Counted from the stretch's first letter, positions 42,679 to 52,737 are shown. The stretch: DNA of 64,000 bases from Paractinoplanes toevensis (GCF_018332695.1 NZ_BOQN01000010.1:122771-186770), one strand, 5' to 3'. Notes: generated from the letters alone by a model not told the origin. Numbers and translations: made by a program.

Positions 42679-43701
42679 TCAATTCTGTGCCAGCAGATCG
42701 CCCACGTAGCGTGCCACCGCTCGCACCGTGGCAATGGTGCCGGGGTAGTCCATCCGGGTGGGGCCGAGCACGCCGAGCCCACCGACGATAGTCGCGCCCG
42801 GCCCGTAGCCGGTGCTGACCACCGAGGTCGAACGCAGGTTGTCGATCTCGTTCTCGTCGCCGATGCGCACCCGGGTCTTGCTCGGTTCCAGGTCGCCGAT
42901 GAGCTTGAGCAGGATGACCTCCTCCTCGAGGGCCTCGAGCACGGGACGAAGTGTGCCCTGGAAGTCCAGCACACCTCCCCGAGTCAAGTTCGCCGTTCCG
43001 GCGAGCATGAGGCGTTCCTCGCTGCGCTCGACGAGGGTTTCCAGCAGCACGCTGGCCAGGCAGGCCATCGTGCCGCGGCGGTCCGGCGCGCACTCGTCGA
43101 CCAGGGCCGCCACCAGCGGCGGGGTGTCGGAGAGCCGCTGACCGGCGAGTTTCTCGTTGGCCTTGCGGCGCAGCTCCATCACGTCGTCGGCGGTGGCCGG
43201 GCCCGGGAGCTCGACCAGGCGCTGCTCGACCCGGCCGGTGTCGGCGATCATCACCAGCATGATGCGGGTGGTGGAGATAGGGACAAGTTCCAGATGGCGC
43301 ACCGAGGAGCGGGCCAGCGACGGATATTGCACCACCGCGACCTGGCGGGTCAGCTGGGCGAGCAGCCGGACCGTGCGGTGCACCACGTCGTCGAGGTCGA
43401 CGGCGCCGATCAGGAACCGCTCGATCGCCCGGCGCTCGGCCGGACTGAGCGGCTTGACCCGGGAGAGGCGGTCGACGAACAACCGGTAGCCGGCGTCGGT
43501 GGGCACCCGGCCGGCACTGGTGTGCGGCTGCCGGATGTAACCCTCCTCCTCCAGCACGGCCATGTCGTTACGCACCGTGGCCGGGGAGACGCCGAGCTGG
43601 TGGCGCTCGACCAGTGATTTGCTGCCGACCGGCTCCTGCGTCTCGACATAGTCCTCGACGATTGCCCGCAGCACTTCGAGCTTGCGGTCATCCAGACTCA
43701 C
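42679..43701 (-). CDS. hrcA: Heat-inducible transcription repressor HrcA
   Basis: This 340-residue repressor has an N-terminal winged helix ([27 protein letters not shown] ... [18 protein letters not shown]), the [15 protein letters not shown] loop, and a GAF-like dimerisation domain. GTG 43701 is preceded by a GGAGGG site. HrcA binds CIRCE and shuts off its own operon and other chaperone genes. Confidence 0.96.
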   Translation of the reverse strand: MSLDDRKLEVLRAIVEDYVETQEPVGSKSLVERHQLGVSPATVRNDMAVLEEEGYIRQPHTSAGRVPTDAGYRLFVDRLSRVKPLSPAERRAIERFLIGAVDLDDVVHRTVRLLAQLTRQVAVVQYPSLARSSVRHLELVPISTTRIMLVMIADTGRVEQRLVELPGPATADDVMELRRKANEKLAGQRLSDTPPLVAALVDECAPDRRGTMACLASVLLETLVERSEERLMLAGTANLTRGGVLDFQGTLRPVLEALEEEVILLKLIGDLEPSKTRVRIGDENEIDNLRSTSVVSTGYGPGATIVGGLGVLGPTRMDYPGTIATVRAVARYVGDLLAQN

Positions 43702-43748
43702 TGTGACCCCTCCCTCGTCTCGCGCCGACTCTCCCGGCAACTCTCGCG

Positions 43749-43775
43749 CTGGCACTCCTGGCGACAGAGTGCCAG
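43749..43775. promoter_or_regulatory. CIRCE element (HrcA operator)
   Basis: CTGGCACTC-N9-GAGTGCCAG, with perfect 9-bp arms and the exact nine-base spacing of the CIRCE consensus TTAGCACTC-N9-GAGTGCTAA. It lies 48 bases upstream of the hrcA GTG. Confidence 0.93.
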
Positions 43776-43886
43776 TCTACGTCGCCGCAGGCGGCAGCGC
43801 GATGATCGAGTGGTCCTGTCTATTCATCGACATCTGAGTGCATGTCGCTCTGTACCCGGTTGAGCTGCGGTCCTACGGTGTCAGCC

Positions 43887-44474
43887 ATGACAGAACCGCC
43901 TCGCCCGCCCGGTGAAGGTAATCAGAACGACCCCACCGCGCCATTCAACCCATATGCCGGTAACGACCCGACCTCCGGTTCGGTACCGCCTCCTTCGTCC
44001 GGCGGGCCCACTCCCCCGCCGCCCAACGGTGGATACGCTCCGCCGCCCAGCGGCGGTTACGGTCCGCCGCCCGGCGGATACAACCCGCCCCCGCAGCAGT
44101 ACGGGTACGGCGCTCCGGCCGGCGGCAGCGTCGCCGGCGACGACCGCACCTGGATCCTGGTCGCGCACTTCGGGGGCGCGGCCGGCGCCTTCCTCGGTGG
44201 CGGTTGCGCGGGATGGATCGCACCCCTGGTCGCCCTGCTGGCTCGCGGCCCGCAGTCGCCCCAGGTGCGGGCCGAGGCCGTCAAGGCGCTGAACTTCCAG
44301 ATCCTCTGGTCGATCATCGCGCTCGTCGGCTGGATCCTGTCCTGCATCGTCATCGGCATCTTCGTCGGTTTCGCCGCGATGATCATCGGGATCGTGTTCG
44401 GCGTCATCGCCGGCGTGAAGGCCAGCAACAACGAGCCGTACAACTACCCGATGACGGTTTCGATCATCAAGTAG
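43887..44474 (+). CDS. DUF4870-domain membrane protein with Pro/Gly-rich N-terminus
   Basis: In this 195-residue protein, residues 1-80 are a proline/glycine/tyrosine-rich region with GGY-x-PPP repeats. Residues 85-190 form a Tic20-like DUF4870 domain with three helices (WILVAHFGGAAGAF, VKALNFQILWSIIALVGWIL, then a long Ile/Val helix). The function is unknown; such proteins are common in actinobacteria. It is divergent from hrcA. Confidence 0.8.
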   Translation: MTEPPRPPGEGNQNDPTAPFNPYAGNDPTSGSVPPPSSGGPTPPPPNGGYAPPPSGGYGPPPGGYNPPPQQYGYGAPAGGSVAGDDRTWILVAHFGGAAGAFLGGGCAGWIAPLVALLARGPQSPQVRAEAVKALNFQILWSIIALVGWILSCIVIGIFVGFAAMIIGIVFGVIAGVKASNNEPYNYPMTVSIIK

Positions 44475-44488
44475 CGGTTGTTCCTCAA

Positions 44489-44511
44489 GCGCCGGGTCGG
44501 GGGCCCGGCGC
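44489..44511. terminator. Bidirectional terminator between DUF4870 and hemW
   Basis: GCGCCGGG (44489-44496) and CCCGGCGC (44504-44511) form an 8-bp stem with a 7-base loop, in the 39-base gap between convergent stops. Confidence 0.75.
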
Positions 44512-44513
44512 CC

Positions 44514-45716
44514 TCATACGACGTCGCGGATGACGGCGTCGGCCAGCAGGCGGCCCCGGAGGGTCAGCGCCAGTTGCCCCTCCGCGTACGCCCCCGGCTC
44601 CAGCAGGCCGTCGGCGAGGGCCTGTTTCGCGCCGGCCGCGTCCAGGCCGGCCAGCGGGATGCCCTCGCGCAGGCGCACCCGCAGCATGATGTCCTCGACC
44701 CGGCGGTCCTCGTCGGAGAGGATCTCCCGGGCGTGGCCCGGCGAATGACCGTCGGCCAGCCTTTTCGCGTACGCCGTCGGATGCTTGACGTTCCACCAGC
44801 GCACCCCGCCGACGTGGCTGTGCGCGCCCGGCCCGAGACCCCACCAGTCGGCGCCGGTCCAGTAGAGCAGGTTGTGCCGGCAGCGGGCGTCCGCTCCCTT
44901 GGCCCAGTTGGACACTTCGTACCACTCGAAACCGGCCTCGGTCAGGGCCGCCTCGGCGGCCAGGTACCGGTCGGCGGCGACGTCGTCGGAGGGGTACGGG
45001 ATCTCGCCGCGGCGCATCCGGACGGCCATCCGGGTGCCGTCCTCGACGATCAGGGCGTACGCGCTGACGTGGTCGGCGCCCGCCTCGATCACGGTTCGCA
45101 GCGAGGCGGCGAAGTCGTCGGCCGTCTCGCCCGGAGTGCCGTAGATGAGGTCGAGGTTGACGTGCTCGAAGCCGGCCTCGCGGGCCTCCCGGGCGGCCTC
45201 GGGCGCGCGGCCGGCGGTGTGCTTGCGGTCCAGGATCCGCAGCACCGTGGGGCTGGCCGACTGCATGCCCAGGCTGATCCGGGTGAAACCGTGGTGGCGC
45301 AGCGCGCGCAGATACTCGGGGGTCACCGACTCCGGGTTGGCCTCGGTGGTGATCTCGGCGTCGCCGGCCAGCCCCCAGGTCTTGTCGATGCCTTCGAGGA
45401 TCCGGCCGAGATCATCGGCGCCGAGCAGCGTAGGAGTGCCGCCACCGATGAACACCGTGTCCACTTTTTCGGGGTTTATGGTTTTCTGAGCAAGACTCAG
45501 CTCACGCAGTACCGTGTCGGCGTATTCGTCGCGACTGGCCCCTCCGCCCAGTTCGGCAGCGGTATAGGTGTTGAAGTCGCAATACCCACATCGACTCGCA
45601 CAGAACGGAACGTGGACATAGACCGCGAAGCCGTTCCGACCGGCCGCCGCCGCGGCGGCGTGCGGGAGCGACCCGTCCAGCGGAACGGGATCACCATCGG
45701 GAAGTGCACCGGCCAT
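44514..45716 (-). CDS. hemW: Heme chaperone HemW (radical SAM)
   Basis: This 400-residue protein has the radical SAM cluster motif as FCASRCGYCDF (Cys39, 43, 46), with GGGTPTLL and the NPESVTPEYL segment following. The extra cysteine of true coproporphyrinogen III dehydrogenase (CxxxCxxCxC) is replaced by Phe, matching HemW. It carries heme to target proteins. It is divergent from an enoyl-CoA hydratase gene with 31 bases between. Confidence 0.93.
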   Translation of the reverse strand: MAGALPDGDPVPLDGSLPHAAAAAAGRNGFAVYVHVPFCASRCGYCDFNTYTAAELGGGASRDEYADTVLRELSLAQKTINPEKVDTVFIGGGTPTLLGADDLGRILEGIDKTWGLAGDAEITTEANPESVTPEYLRALRHHGFTRISLGMQSASPTVLRILDRKHTAGRAPEAAREAREAGFEHVNLDLIYGTPGETADDFAASLRTVIEAGADHVSAYALIVEDGTRMAVRMRRGEIPYPSDDVAADRYLAAEAALTEAGFEWYEVSNWAKGADARCRHNLLYWTGADWWGLGPGAHSHVGGVRWWNVKHPTAYAKRLADGHSPGHAREILSDEDRRVEDIMLRVRLREGIPLAGLDAAGAKQALADGLLEPGAYAEGQLALTLRGRLLADAVIRDVV

Positions 45717-45747
45717 CGGTCAAGTGTGCACCGATAGGGTTCCCGCC

Positions 45748-46518
45748 ATGGATCTGGTCCGTTCCGCCACAGCCGCCGGGGTGACCACCTTGACCCTGGA
45801 CAGCCCCGCCAACCGCAACGCCCTCTCCACGCCCCTGATGACGCAGCTGCTGGACGCCCTGTCCACCGCGCTGACCGACCCGTCGGTGCGCGTCGTGGTG
45901 CTCTCCCACACCGGCCCGGTCTTCTGTTCCGGCGCCGACCTCAAGGAGACCGCCGAGGCCCGCGGGGCCGGCCGGGTGCCTGCCGAGAAACTGGCCGACG
46001 TGCTGGCCGCGCTCTGGGAGTTCCCCAAGCCGGTGGTGGCCCGGGTGGGCGGGCCGGCCCGGGCCGGCGGTCTGGGCCTGATCGCGGCGGCCGACATCGC
46101 GGTCTGCGCCCGCGAGGCGACGTTCGCGTTCACCGAGGTGCGCCTGGGCGTGATCCCTGCGGTGATCAGCGCCACCGTCCTGCCCCGGCTGACCCCCCGG
46201 GCGGCCACCGAGCTCTATCTCACCGGCAACGTCTTCGACGGGGCGCGGGCGGCGGAGATCGGACTGGTCACGGCCGCTGTGCCGGCCGACGGCCTGGACG
46301 CCGCGATCGCCGGCTACTGCACCGCGCTGGTGCAGGGTGGGCCGCTCGCGCTGGCCGGAACCAAACAGCTGCTACGGCGTACGCCGGAAGCCTCCATCCG
46401 CGCCGAACTGGCCGGCCTGGCCGAGCGATCCGGGGGTTATTTCCGATCGGCCGAAGGCCGGGAGGGAGTTACTGCATTCCGGGAGAAACGCCCGGCGTCC
46501 TGGGTCCCGCAGCAGTGA
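45748..46518 (+). CDS. Enoyl-CoA hydratase/isomerase family protein
   Basis: This 256-residue crotonase-fold protein has the oxyanion-hole segments FCSGADLKE (residues 69-77) and GGPARAGGLGLIAAADIAVCA. The usual catalytic Glu positions can be matched only roughly (FAFTEVRLGVIPAVIS). It may act in leucine or fatty-acid breakdown. ATG 45748 gives the standard N-terminus. Confidence 0.88.
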   Translation: MDLVRSATAAGVTTLTLDSPANRNALSTPLMTQLLDALSTALTDPSVRVVVLSHTGPVFCSGADLKETAEARGAGRVPAEKLADVLAALWEFPKPVVARVGGPARAGGLGLIAAADIAVCAREATFAFTEVRLGVIPAVISATVLPRLTPRAATELYLTGNVFDGARAAEIGLVTAAVPADGLDAAIAGYCTALVQGGPLALAGTKQLLRRTPEASIRAELAGLAERSGGYFRSAEGREGVTAFREKRPASWVPQQ

Positions 46519-46591
46519 CGGCCGGCCGATGCGGTCGTTGACTACTCTTGTTGCCTGAGCCCCGGTCGCGGGGCGTGTCGAGGAGGTGTGG

Positions 46592-47449
46592 GTGCGCAGG
46601 ACACCAGGTGTGGTGATCGTGCTGCTCGCACTGGTCGGCGCACTGGGCGTGGTGGCCGTGGTGCACAACCTGCCCAGCGACATCAAGCTGCCGAGCCTCG
46701 GGCCCGAGTGCACCGTGCGGGCCGACGGCGAGGTCACCCTCGACTCGGTGCAGATGGCCAACGCGGCGACCATCACCGCGGTCGGCATCCGGCGTGGCAT
46801 GCCCGAGCGGGCCGTCGTGATCGCGCTGGCCACCGCGCTGCAGGAGTCCAAGCTGGAAAACCTCGACGACGGCGACCGCGACTCGGTCGGGCTGTTCCAG
46901 CAGCGCCCCAGCCAGGGCTGGGGCACGGTCGAGAAGATCAAGGACCCGAGGTACGCGGCGGACAAGTTCTACACGGCCCTCAAGAAGGTCAAGGGCTACC
47001 AGAAGATGCGGGTCACCGACGCGGCGCAGAAGGTGCAGCGCTCGGCCTACCCGAACGCGTACGAGAAATGGGCGGACGAGTCGGCGGTGCTCGCCCGCGC
47101 CCTGACCGGCCGGGCGACCGGCGCGGTGGCCTGCACGGTGTCCGGTTCGCCGGTGCTGCGCGGCGCCGCCGCCGCGGCCGCCCTGATGAAGGGCCTCAAG
47201 CTGGACTGGGGCAAGGGCCTGGCGAAAACCCCGGCGGCCACCCAGGCGGCCGGGCTCACGGTCGCCGTCTCCGATCCGAGTACGGGCTGGCGGTACGCAC
47301 ATTGGCTGGTGTCGCACGCCTCGGCCACCGGCCTCGAACGGGTACGTTTCGCCGATCTGGAGTGGCACGCGCCGGATGGCAAGTGGCAGAAGGTGACTGC
47401 GGACGGTGGCGTCGACGAGCGCCAGGTGATCGCTCAGGTGTTCAGCTGA
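46592..47449 (+). CDS. Exported lysozyme-like (transglycosylase-like) protein
   Basis: At 285 residues: an N-terminal hydrophobic signal or anchor (residues 6-26), then a helical domain with ATALQESKLENLDDGDRDSVGLFQQRPSQGWG, which resembles the active-site glutamate and GLFQ motif of lysozyme-like transglycosylases. A C-terminal region (185-285) of mixed strands may bind the wall. GTG 46592 is chosen over 46586 because AGGAGG lies five bases before it. Confidence 0.7.
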   Translation: MRRTPGVVIVLLALVGALGVVAVVHNLPSDIKLPSLGPECTVRADGEVTLDSVQMANAATITAVGIRRGMPERAVVIALATALQESKLENLDDGDRDSVGLFQQRPSQGWGTVEKIKDPRYAADKFYTALKKVKGYQKMRVTDAAQKVQRSAYPNAYEKWADESAVLARALTGRATGAVACTVSGSPVLRGAAAAAALMKGLKLDWGKGLAKTPAATQAAGLTVAVSDPSTGWRYAHWLVSHASATGLERVRFADLEWHAPDGKWQKVTADGGVDERQVIAQVFS

Positions 47450-47519
47450 CGTCCGAGTTCGTTGCTCTGCGACATGAAAATTGTCGTCCCGGCCGGTGGC
47501 TCTGTGTGATGTTCGTCGA

Positions 47520-47548
47520 TTCCACTGAGCGATCGCTCAGCGTATACA
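47520..47548 (+). promoter_or_regulatory. Promoter with a perfect palindrome between -35 and -10
   Basis: TATACA (47543-47548) is a good -10; TTCCAC (47520-47525) is a weak -35 at 17 bases. Between them CTGAGCGATCGCTCAG (47525-47540) is a perfect 16-bp palindrome, a position typical of repressor operators (TetR-like size). Confidence 0.6.
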
Positions 47549-47590
47549 GACGCATGGACAGACAGCTACCGCCCTGGTACTAAGTAGGAC

Positions 47591-49219
47591 GTGTCGAGGG
47601 CGATCGAATGGATTCTGCTGGGTGCCGCGAGCTGTCTGTCGATCATGGTCGGCGTCCGGTGGCACAAGCCCGCGCGCGTCGGCCCGTGGATTTTGCTCGC
47701 GGGGGCGATCGCCGGCCTGGCCATCGGCGACATTTTCTACGCGATCGACGCCGAGGGCACCGCCGAGGCCTTCTATCTTGCGATGTTCCTGCTGGTCGCG
47801 GCCGCGCTGGTGCAGTTCACCCGGGTCGGTTCGCTGCTGGGTGACCGGGCCCGGCTGATCGACCTGCTCGCCGCCTCCTGCACCACGCTGCTGGTCGTGT
47901 GGGTCTTCCTGATCGGCGACCAGGGAAACATCGGCAAGATCTCGGCCGCCGACGTGATCGGCGACCTGGTCCTGGTCGCGGTCGCCGTCCGGCTGGTCCT
48001 GGCGGCCGGCCGCAACGTGTCCGCGAGCCTGCTGCTGGCCGGCTCGGTCGGCATGCTGGCCAGCGACATCATCTACCCGCTCGCGGAGGGCCCGATCAGC
48101 GAGGCCGGCTACGTCGTCCTCTACCTGGCGTGGGGCCTGGCCGCGCTGCACCCGTCGATGAAGAGGCTTACCGAGCCGATGCCGCCGAGCCCGACCCAGT
48201 GGCGCGGCCACTGGGCGGTGCTGCTGTGTGCGTCGGTGGCGACCCCGCCGACCGTGCTGCTGATCGAGGCGCTGAACGGCGGAGTGCGCGACGGCGTGGT
48301 GATCGCGGTGGTCGGCGGCCTCACGCTGCTGCTCACCATCACCCGGCTGGCCGACTCGATCTCGCAGAACAGCCGGGCCGCGGCCCGTGAGCGAGCGCTG
48401 CGCATCGCCAGCGGCGCCCTGGTCGCCGCCGCCGACCAGCACGCGGTGGAGGAAGCCGTGCACGCCGCGGTCGGCCAGTTGCTACCCGCCACCTCGGTGC
48501 TCTTCGCCACCGACAACCACGAGCTCGTCGAGTCCGGCCTGTCCACCGAGCCGACCGGGGCCGGTCCGGGCCGGCGCAGCTGGCTGGTCAACGAGGACGG
48601 CGACGACGGCACCCTGATCTGCCCGCTGTGGCTGGAACCGATGGCCGTGGCTCGCCCGAGCGGCGGCGCCCTGATCGTGACCGCCCGCCGCGAGGTGCTG
48701 GCCGTGACCCACGACGCGCTGGAGGTGCTCGCCGGTCAGGCCGCCATGGCACTCGACCGGATCATGCTGGTCGAGGCGGTCGGCCGCCGCGACAGCGACC
48801 AGTACCTGCGCACTGTGATCAGCAACACCGCCGAACTCATGCTGGTGATCGACGAGGACCAGCGCATCCGGTACGCCAGCCCGGCCGTGCGCAAGCTGCT
48901 CGGCCAGGAGCTGTCGCCGCTGGCCACCCTCACCGACCTGGTGCACCCCGACGACCAGAGCCCGGTCCGCCGGGCGTTCCAGTCGAACGGGGACGGCAAG
49001 CTGTTCTGCGCGCTGCTCCGTTCCGACGAGACCCAGATCCTCGTCGAAGCCACCTATCGGGACCTGCGCGAGGACCGCCTGGTCCAGGGTTACGTGGTCA
49101 CCATGCGCAACGTGACCGATGGGCGCGACCCGCAGGAGCAGCACCCGCACCGCGACCACGTCGATGAACTGCCGGCCTGGGTCAACCGTCGCAGTGCCCA
49201 GCACAAATTCCGCTACTAG
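47591..49219 (+). CDS. Membrane sensor with GAF-like and PAS domains, no output domain
   Basis: In this 542-residue protein, residues 5-260 form about eight membrane helices, 270-385 a GAF-like region and 395-520 a PAS domain (VISNTAELMLVIDEDQRIRYASPAVRKLLG). Related actinobacterial proteins continue into GGDEF-EAL domains after the PAS; here the protein ends 25 residues later in a polar tail. It may therefore be truncated or act as a partner. GTG 47591 follows TAGGAC. Confidence 0.72.
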   Translation: MSRAIEWILLGAASCLSIMVGVRWHKPARVGPWILLAGAIAGLAIGDIFYAIDAEGTAEAFYLAMFLLVAAALVQFTRVGSLLGDRARLIDLLAASCTTLLVVWVFLIGDQGNIGKISAADVIGDLVLVAVAVRLVLAAGRNVSASLLLAGSVGMLASDIIYPLAEGPISEAGYVVLYLAWGLAALHPSMKRLTEPMPPSPTQWRGHWAVLLCASVATPPTVLLIEALNGGVRDGVVIAVVGGLTLLLTITRLADSISQNSRAAARERALRIASGALVAAADQHAVEEAVHAAVGQLLPATSVLFATDNHELVESGLSTEPTGAGPGRRSWLVNEDGDDGTLICPLWLEPMAVARPSGGALIVTARREVLAVTHDALEVLAGQAAMALDRIMLVEAVGRRDSDQYLRTVISNTAELMLVIDEDQRIRYASPAVRKLLGQELSPLATLTDLVHPDDQSPVRRAFQSNGDGKLFCALLRSDETQILVEATYRDLREDRLVQGYVVTMRNVTDGRDPQEQHPHRDHVDELPAWVNRRSAQHKFRY

Positions 49220-49238
49220 ATTTCTTCCCGCACATGGT

Positions 49239-49270
49239 GAAGCGCCGGACCTCTGCAGGTCCGGCGCTTC
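49239..49270. terminator. Bidirectional hairpin terminator
   Basis: A perfect 14-bp stem (arms 49239-49252 and 49257-49270) with loop CTGC, between the convergent PAS and GlsB-type genes. Confidence 0.85.
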
Positions 49271-49322
49271 ATTTCATCCCGCGGCGTCGCTGGGTGATAC
49301 CGCGTCTGCGCTGGCGGAACGG

Positions 49323-49598
49323 TTATCGGGTGATGCGGCGACGGCTGCCGACGCCGGCGACCAGGGCGACACCGATGGCGGCCAGAACGATCTGGAAGAG
49401 CAGCTCGGTCCAGTCGAAGCCCTTGGTGTCGGCAACGCCGATCGCCCGGGCGATCACGGTGCCGAGCAGCGCGGCCACCACACCGATGACCAGGGTCAGC
49501 CAGATCGGGATGTTCTGCTTGCCGGGTACGACCAGGCGGCCCAGCGCGCCGATGATGAGGCCGACGATGAGGGCGGTGATGATGCCGGTGACAGTCAT
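49323..49598 (-). CDS. GlsB/YeaQ/YmgE-family membrane protein
   Basis: This 91-residue protein has three hydrophobic helices. The first, ITALIVGLIIGALGRLVVPG, is the family signature with G-x-x-x-G packing. Members are stress-associated membrane proteins of unclear mechanism. AGGAACC is a weak ribosome binding site before ATG 49598. Confidence 0.85.
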   Translation of the reverse strand: MTVTGIITALIVGLIIGALGRLVVPGKQNIPIWLTLVIGVVAALLGTVIARAIGVADTKGFDWTELLFQIVLAAIGVALVAGVGSRRRITR

Positions 49599-49678
49599 GG
49601 GGTTCCTCCAGGGGGATCAAGCTCTTGTTGCGTCCGTCGAGCCCCAGATTTCCCGGCCATCGGAGAAACCAAACCGAC

Positions 49679-51559
49679 TTATTTCTTGTTTGCTCCCTTG
49701 GAGTCCCCGGAGTCGGATGTCGACAGGGCGGCGATGAAGGCTTCCTGCGGCACTTCCACGCGGCCGACCATCTTCATCCGCTTCTTGCCCTCCTTCTGCT
49801 TCTCGAGCAGTTTGCGCTTACGGGTGATGTCACCGCCGTAGCACTTGGCGAGGACGTCCTTGCGGATCGCGCGGATCGTCTCGCGAGCGATGATCCGGCT
49901 GCCGATGGCCGCCTGGATGGGCACCTCGAACTGCTGCCGCGGAATGAGTTTCTGCAGCTTGGAGGCGATGGTGACGCCGTAGTTGTAAGCCTTGTCCTTG
50001 TGCACGATCGCGCTGAACGCGTCGACCGGCTCACCGTGCAGCAGGATGTCCACCTTGACCAGTTCGGCGACCTGCTCGCCGGAGGGCTCGTAGTCGAGTG
50101 ACGCGTACCCCTTGGTCTTGCTCTTCAGCTGGTCGAAGAAGTCGAAAATGATCTCGGCGAGCGGCAGCGTGTAGCGCAGTTCCACCCGTTCGGCGGACAG
50201 GTACTCCATGCCGAGCAGGGTGCCGCGCCGCGACTGGCACAGCTCCATGACCGCGCCCACGAACTCATTCGGCACCAGCACGGTCGCCCGCACCACAGGT
50301 TCGTGGATCTCCGCGATCTTGCCGTCCGGGAACTCGCTCGGGTTGGTGACGACCCGCTCCTCGGCGTCCTCGGTGTAGACCCGGTAGACCACGTTCGGCG
50401 CGGTGGAGATCAGGTCCAGGTTGAACTCGCGCTCCAGCCGCTCGCCGATGATCTCCAGGTGGAGCAGGCCGAGGTAGCCGACGCGGAACCCGAAACCGAG
50501 CGCCAGCGACGTCTCCGGCTCGTAGACCAGGGCGGCGTCGTTGAGCTTGAGCTTGTCGAGCGCGTCCCGCAGGGCCGGGTAGTCCGAGCCGTCGATCGGG
50601 TAGAGACCCGAGTAGACCATCGGCTTGGGTTCCTTGTAGCCGCCCAGCGGCTCGGTGGCGGACCGGACATTGCCGGTGACGGTGTCGCCGACCTTGGACT
50701 GGCGAACGTCCTTCACGCCGGTGATCAGGTAGCCCACCTCGCCGACGCCGAGTGCGCCCGCCTTCTCCATCTCGGGCGAGACGACACCGATCTCGAGCAA
50801 CTCGTGCACCGCACCGGTGGACATCATCTTGATCCGGTCGCGGGCCTCGATCCGCCCGTCGATGACCCGGACGTAGGTGACCACGCCGCGATAGACGTCA
50901 TACACCGAGTCGAAAATCATCGCGCGGGCCGGCGCCTGGGCGTCGCCGACCGGCGCCTTGAACTCCCGGACGATCTCGTCGAGCAGGTGCGCGACGCCGA
51001 CGCCGGTCTTGCCGGACACCCGCAGCACCGACTCCGGCTCGACCCCGATCAGCTTCGCCAGTTCCTCGGCGTACTTCTCGGGCTGCGCGGCGGGCAGGTC
51101 GATCTTGTTGAGCACCGGGATGATGCGCAGGTCGTTCTCCATCGCCAGATAGAGGTTCGCCAGCGTCTGCGCCTCGATGCCCTGCGCCGCGTCGACCAGC
51201 AGCACGGCACCCTCGCAGGCGGCGAGGCTGCGCGAGACCTCATAGGTGAAGTCGACGTGCCCCGGGGTGTCGATCATGTTGAGGACCGCGGTGTCACCCT
51301 GCCGGTCCCCTTCACGCACCACCCACGGCATCCGAACGGCCTGCGACTTGATGGTGATGCCGCGTTCCCGCTCGATGTCCATGCGGTCGAGGTACTGAGC
51401 CCGCATCTGCCGCGGGTCGACCACCCCGGTGATCTGCAGCATCCGGTCGGCCAGCGTCGACTTGCCGTGGTCGATGTGGGCGATGATGCAGAAGTTGCGG
51501 ATGCGACTCGGGTCGGTAGCCCCGATCACGTTCACAGCGGGATCGAGCGGTCCAGGCAC
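49679..51559 (-). CDS. lepA: Elongation factor 4 (LepA)
   Basis: This 626-residue translational GTPase has Walker [10 protein letters not shown], switch [10 protein letters not shown] and NKIDLP, then domain V and the LepA-specific C-terminal region ([22 protein letters not shown]). LepA acts on stalled or mis-translocated ribosomes and in 30S biogenesis. The ATG at 51559 begins [10 protein letters not shown] and adds about 15 residues before the G domain. Confidence 0.96.
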   Translation of the reverse strand: MPGPLDPAVNVIGATDPSRIRNFCIIAHIDHGKSTLADRMLQITGVVDPRQMRAQYLDRMDIERERGITIKSQAVRMPWVVREGDRQGDTAVLNMIDTPGHVDFTYEVSRSLAACEGAVLLVDAAQGIEAQTLANLYLAMENDLRIIPVLNKIDLPAAQPEKYAEELAKLIGVEPESVLRVSGKTGVGVAHLLDEIVREFKAPVGDAQAPARAMIFDSVYDVYRGVVTYVRVIDGRIEARDRIKMMSTGAVHELLEIGVVSPEMEKAGALGVGEVGYLITGVKDVRQSKVGDTVTGNVRSATEPLGGYKEPKPMVYSGLYPIDGSDYPALRDALDKLKLNDAALVYEPETSLALGFGFRVGYLGLLHLEIIGERLEREFNLDLISTAPNVVYRVYTEDAEERVVTNPSEFPDGKIAEIHEPVVRATVLVPNEFVGAVMELCQSRRGTLLGMEYLSAERVELRYTLPLAEIIFDFFDQLKSKTKGYASLDYEPSGEQVAELVKVDILLHGEPVDAFSAIVHKDKAYNYGVTIASKLQKLIPRQQFEVPIQAAIGSRIIARETIRAIRKDVLAKCYGGDITRKRKLLEKQKEGKKRMKMVGRVEVPQEAFIAALSTSDSGDSKGANKK

Positions 51560-51689
51560 GTTCGTCCGTTCTTCTCAAGCTTCGACTGACACCGGCGGAG
51601 CAGGCGCGAGACACGCCGGGCCGGCCGTCCAGGTCCACCGGCAGACCGCCGGCGGGTTCTATCGTCCCACGCCCGCGCGGGAGCCCCGC

Positions 51690-52688
51690 TCACACCCGCT
51701 CCAGCGGTGCGTGCGGCAGCGGCGGCAGCTCGACGGTGACCACGTCACCGGGCCGGATGACCCCGCCCCGCAGCACCACCGCCATGACGCCGGCCTTGCG
51801 CACGACGTTGCCGCTCGCGTCCTTCTCGATGACCTCTTTGAGCAGCCCGTCCCGGAACCCGTTGATCTGCGCACACGGATTCCGCAGCCCAGCCACCACG
51901 ACCGCCGGCCGCGAATCGTGCTCCCGATCCGACGCCTGCCCGAGGGCCTGGTCCCGCTCCCGCGCCTGGTCCCGCTCCCGCGCCTGGTCCCGCTCCCGCG
52001 CCAGCTCCCGCTCCCGCGCCAGCTCCCGCGCGGCCGCCGCGGCGACCGCGACCGCCGACCGAGCCGTCTCCTGGTCCAGCCGCGCGGCCGCGGCGACCTC
52101 AAGGACCGCCGCCAGCGGCCCTACGACCCCGGCCTGCCCGTCCGCTGCGGCACCCACCGGCTCCCCCGCGGCCTCAGCGCCCCCGTCGGCGCGCGAAGCC
52201 GTCGCTTGCCCGGTGACCCCAGCCCCTCGGTCGCGCGGCCACGCCAGCGTCTGCTCAGCGGCCCCAGCGGCCATCGCTCCGCCGGCCTTCGCCCCGGCGG
52301 CCCCCGCTCCGGCAGCCGCGGCACCGCCCGCTCCGGCAGCTCCGGCAACTCCCCCGGCTGGCCCGAAGCGCAGGATCGTCCCCACCGGCAGCCTGATCAG
52401 GTCGAGGCCGCTGGTGGTCACGTTCTCCCCCAGGTCGCCGGCCGCGACGTCGTACCCCTTCTCGCCGACCTCGCCGAACAGCTCCTGCTGAATCAGATGC
52501 ACCTGCCGGAAGTTCGGCTGCGTCGGATCGTTACGCACCCGCCCCCGGTGTTTCACATAGACCCCGGCGTGCACGTCACCCTTCACGCCGACCCCCGCGA
52601 TCAGAACGATCTCGTCCCGAACCGGCTTGGTGAACGCATACGTGTCGTTACAACTGACCGCCGCCACCGTCCCCTGCTGAGCCTCCAT
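51690..52688 (-). CDS. MOSC-domain protein with low-complexity insertion
   Basis: The 332 residues fold as a MOSC domain split in two: residues 1-110 (KGDVHAGVYVKHRGR, QVHLIQQELF, GENVTTSGLDL, VGTILRFG) and 262-332 (VVVAGLRNPCAQINGFRDGL with the conserved cysteine). MOSC proteins carry sulfur or handle molybdenum cofactor. Between the halves lie an Ala/Gly-rich stretch (110-190) and a charged repeat R-E-R-D-Q-A (221-248), coded by an 18-bp tandem repeat. An ordinary MOSC protein of this type has about 180 residues. Confidence 0.82.
   Translation of the reverse strand: MEAQQGTVAAVSCNDTYAFTKPVRDEIVLIAGVGVKGDVHAGVYVKHRGRVRNDPTQPNFRQVHLIQQELFGEVGEKGYDVAAGDLGENVTTSGLDLIRLPVGTILRFGPAGGVAGAAGAGGAAAAGAGAAGAKAGGAMAAGAAEQTLAWPRDRGAGVTGQATASRADGGAEAAGEPVGAAADGQAGVVGPLAAVLEVAAAARLDQETARSAVAVAAAAARELARERELARERDQARERDQARERDQALGQASDREHDSRPAVVVAGLRNPCAQINGFRDGLLKEVIEKDASGNVVRKAGVMAVVLRGGVIRPGDVVTVELPPLPHAPLERV
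51947..52030 (-). repeat. 18-bp tandem repeat inside the MOSC gene
   Basis: CCTGGTCCCGCTCCCGCG repeats at 51947, 51965 and 51983, followed by a variant with CCAGC at 52001 and a 12-bp partial copy at 52019. The length keeps the reading frame. Confidence 0.85.
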
Positions 52689-52737
52689 GCCCCGAGTCTC
52701 GGCGAACCGCCACCGTCATCGCGACCCGGTTTCGCCG

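Noticed and set aside
51947..52030. CRISPR-like array in the MOSC gene
   Set aside because: Units are adjacent with no spacers and encode a regular charged repeat.
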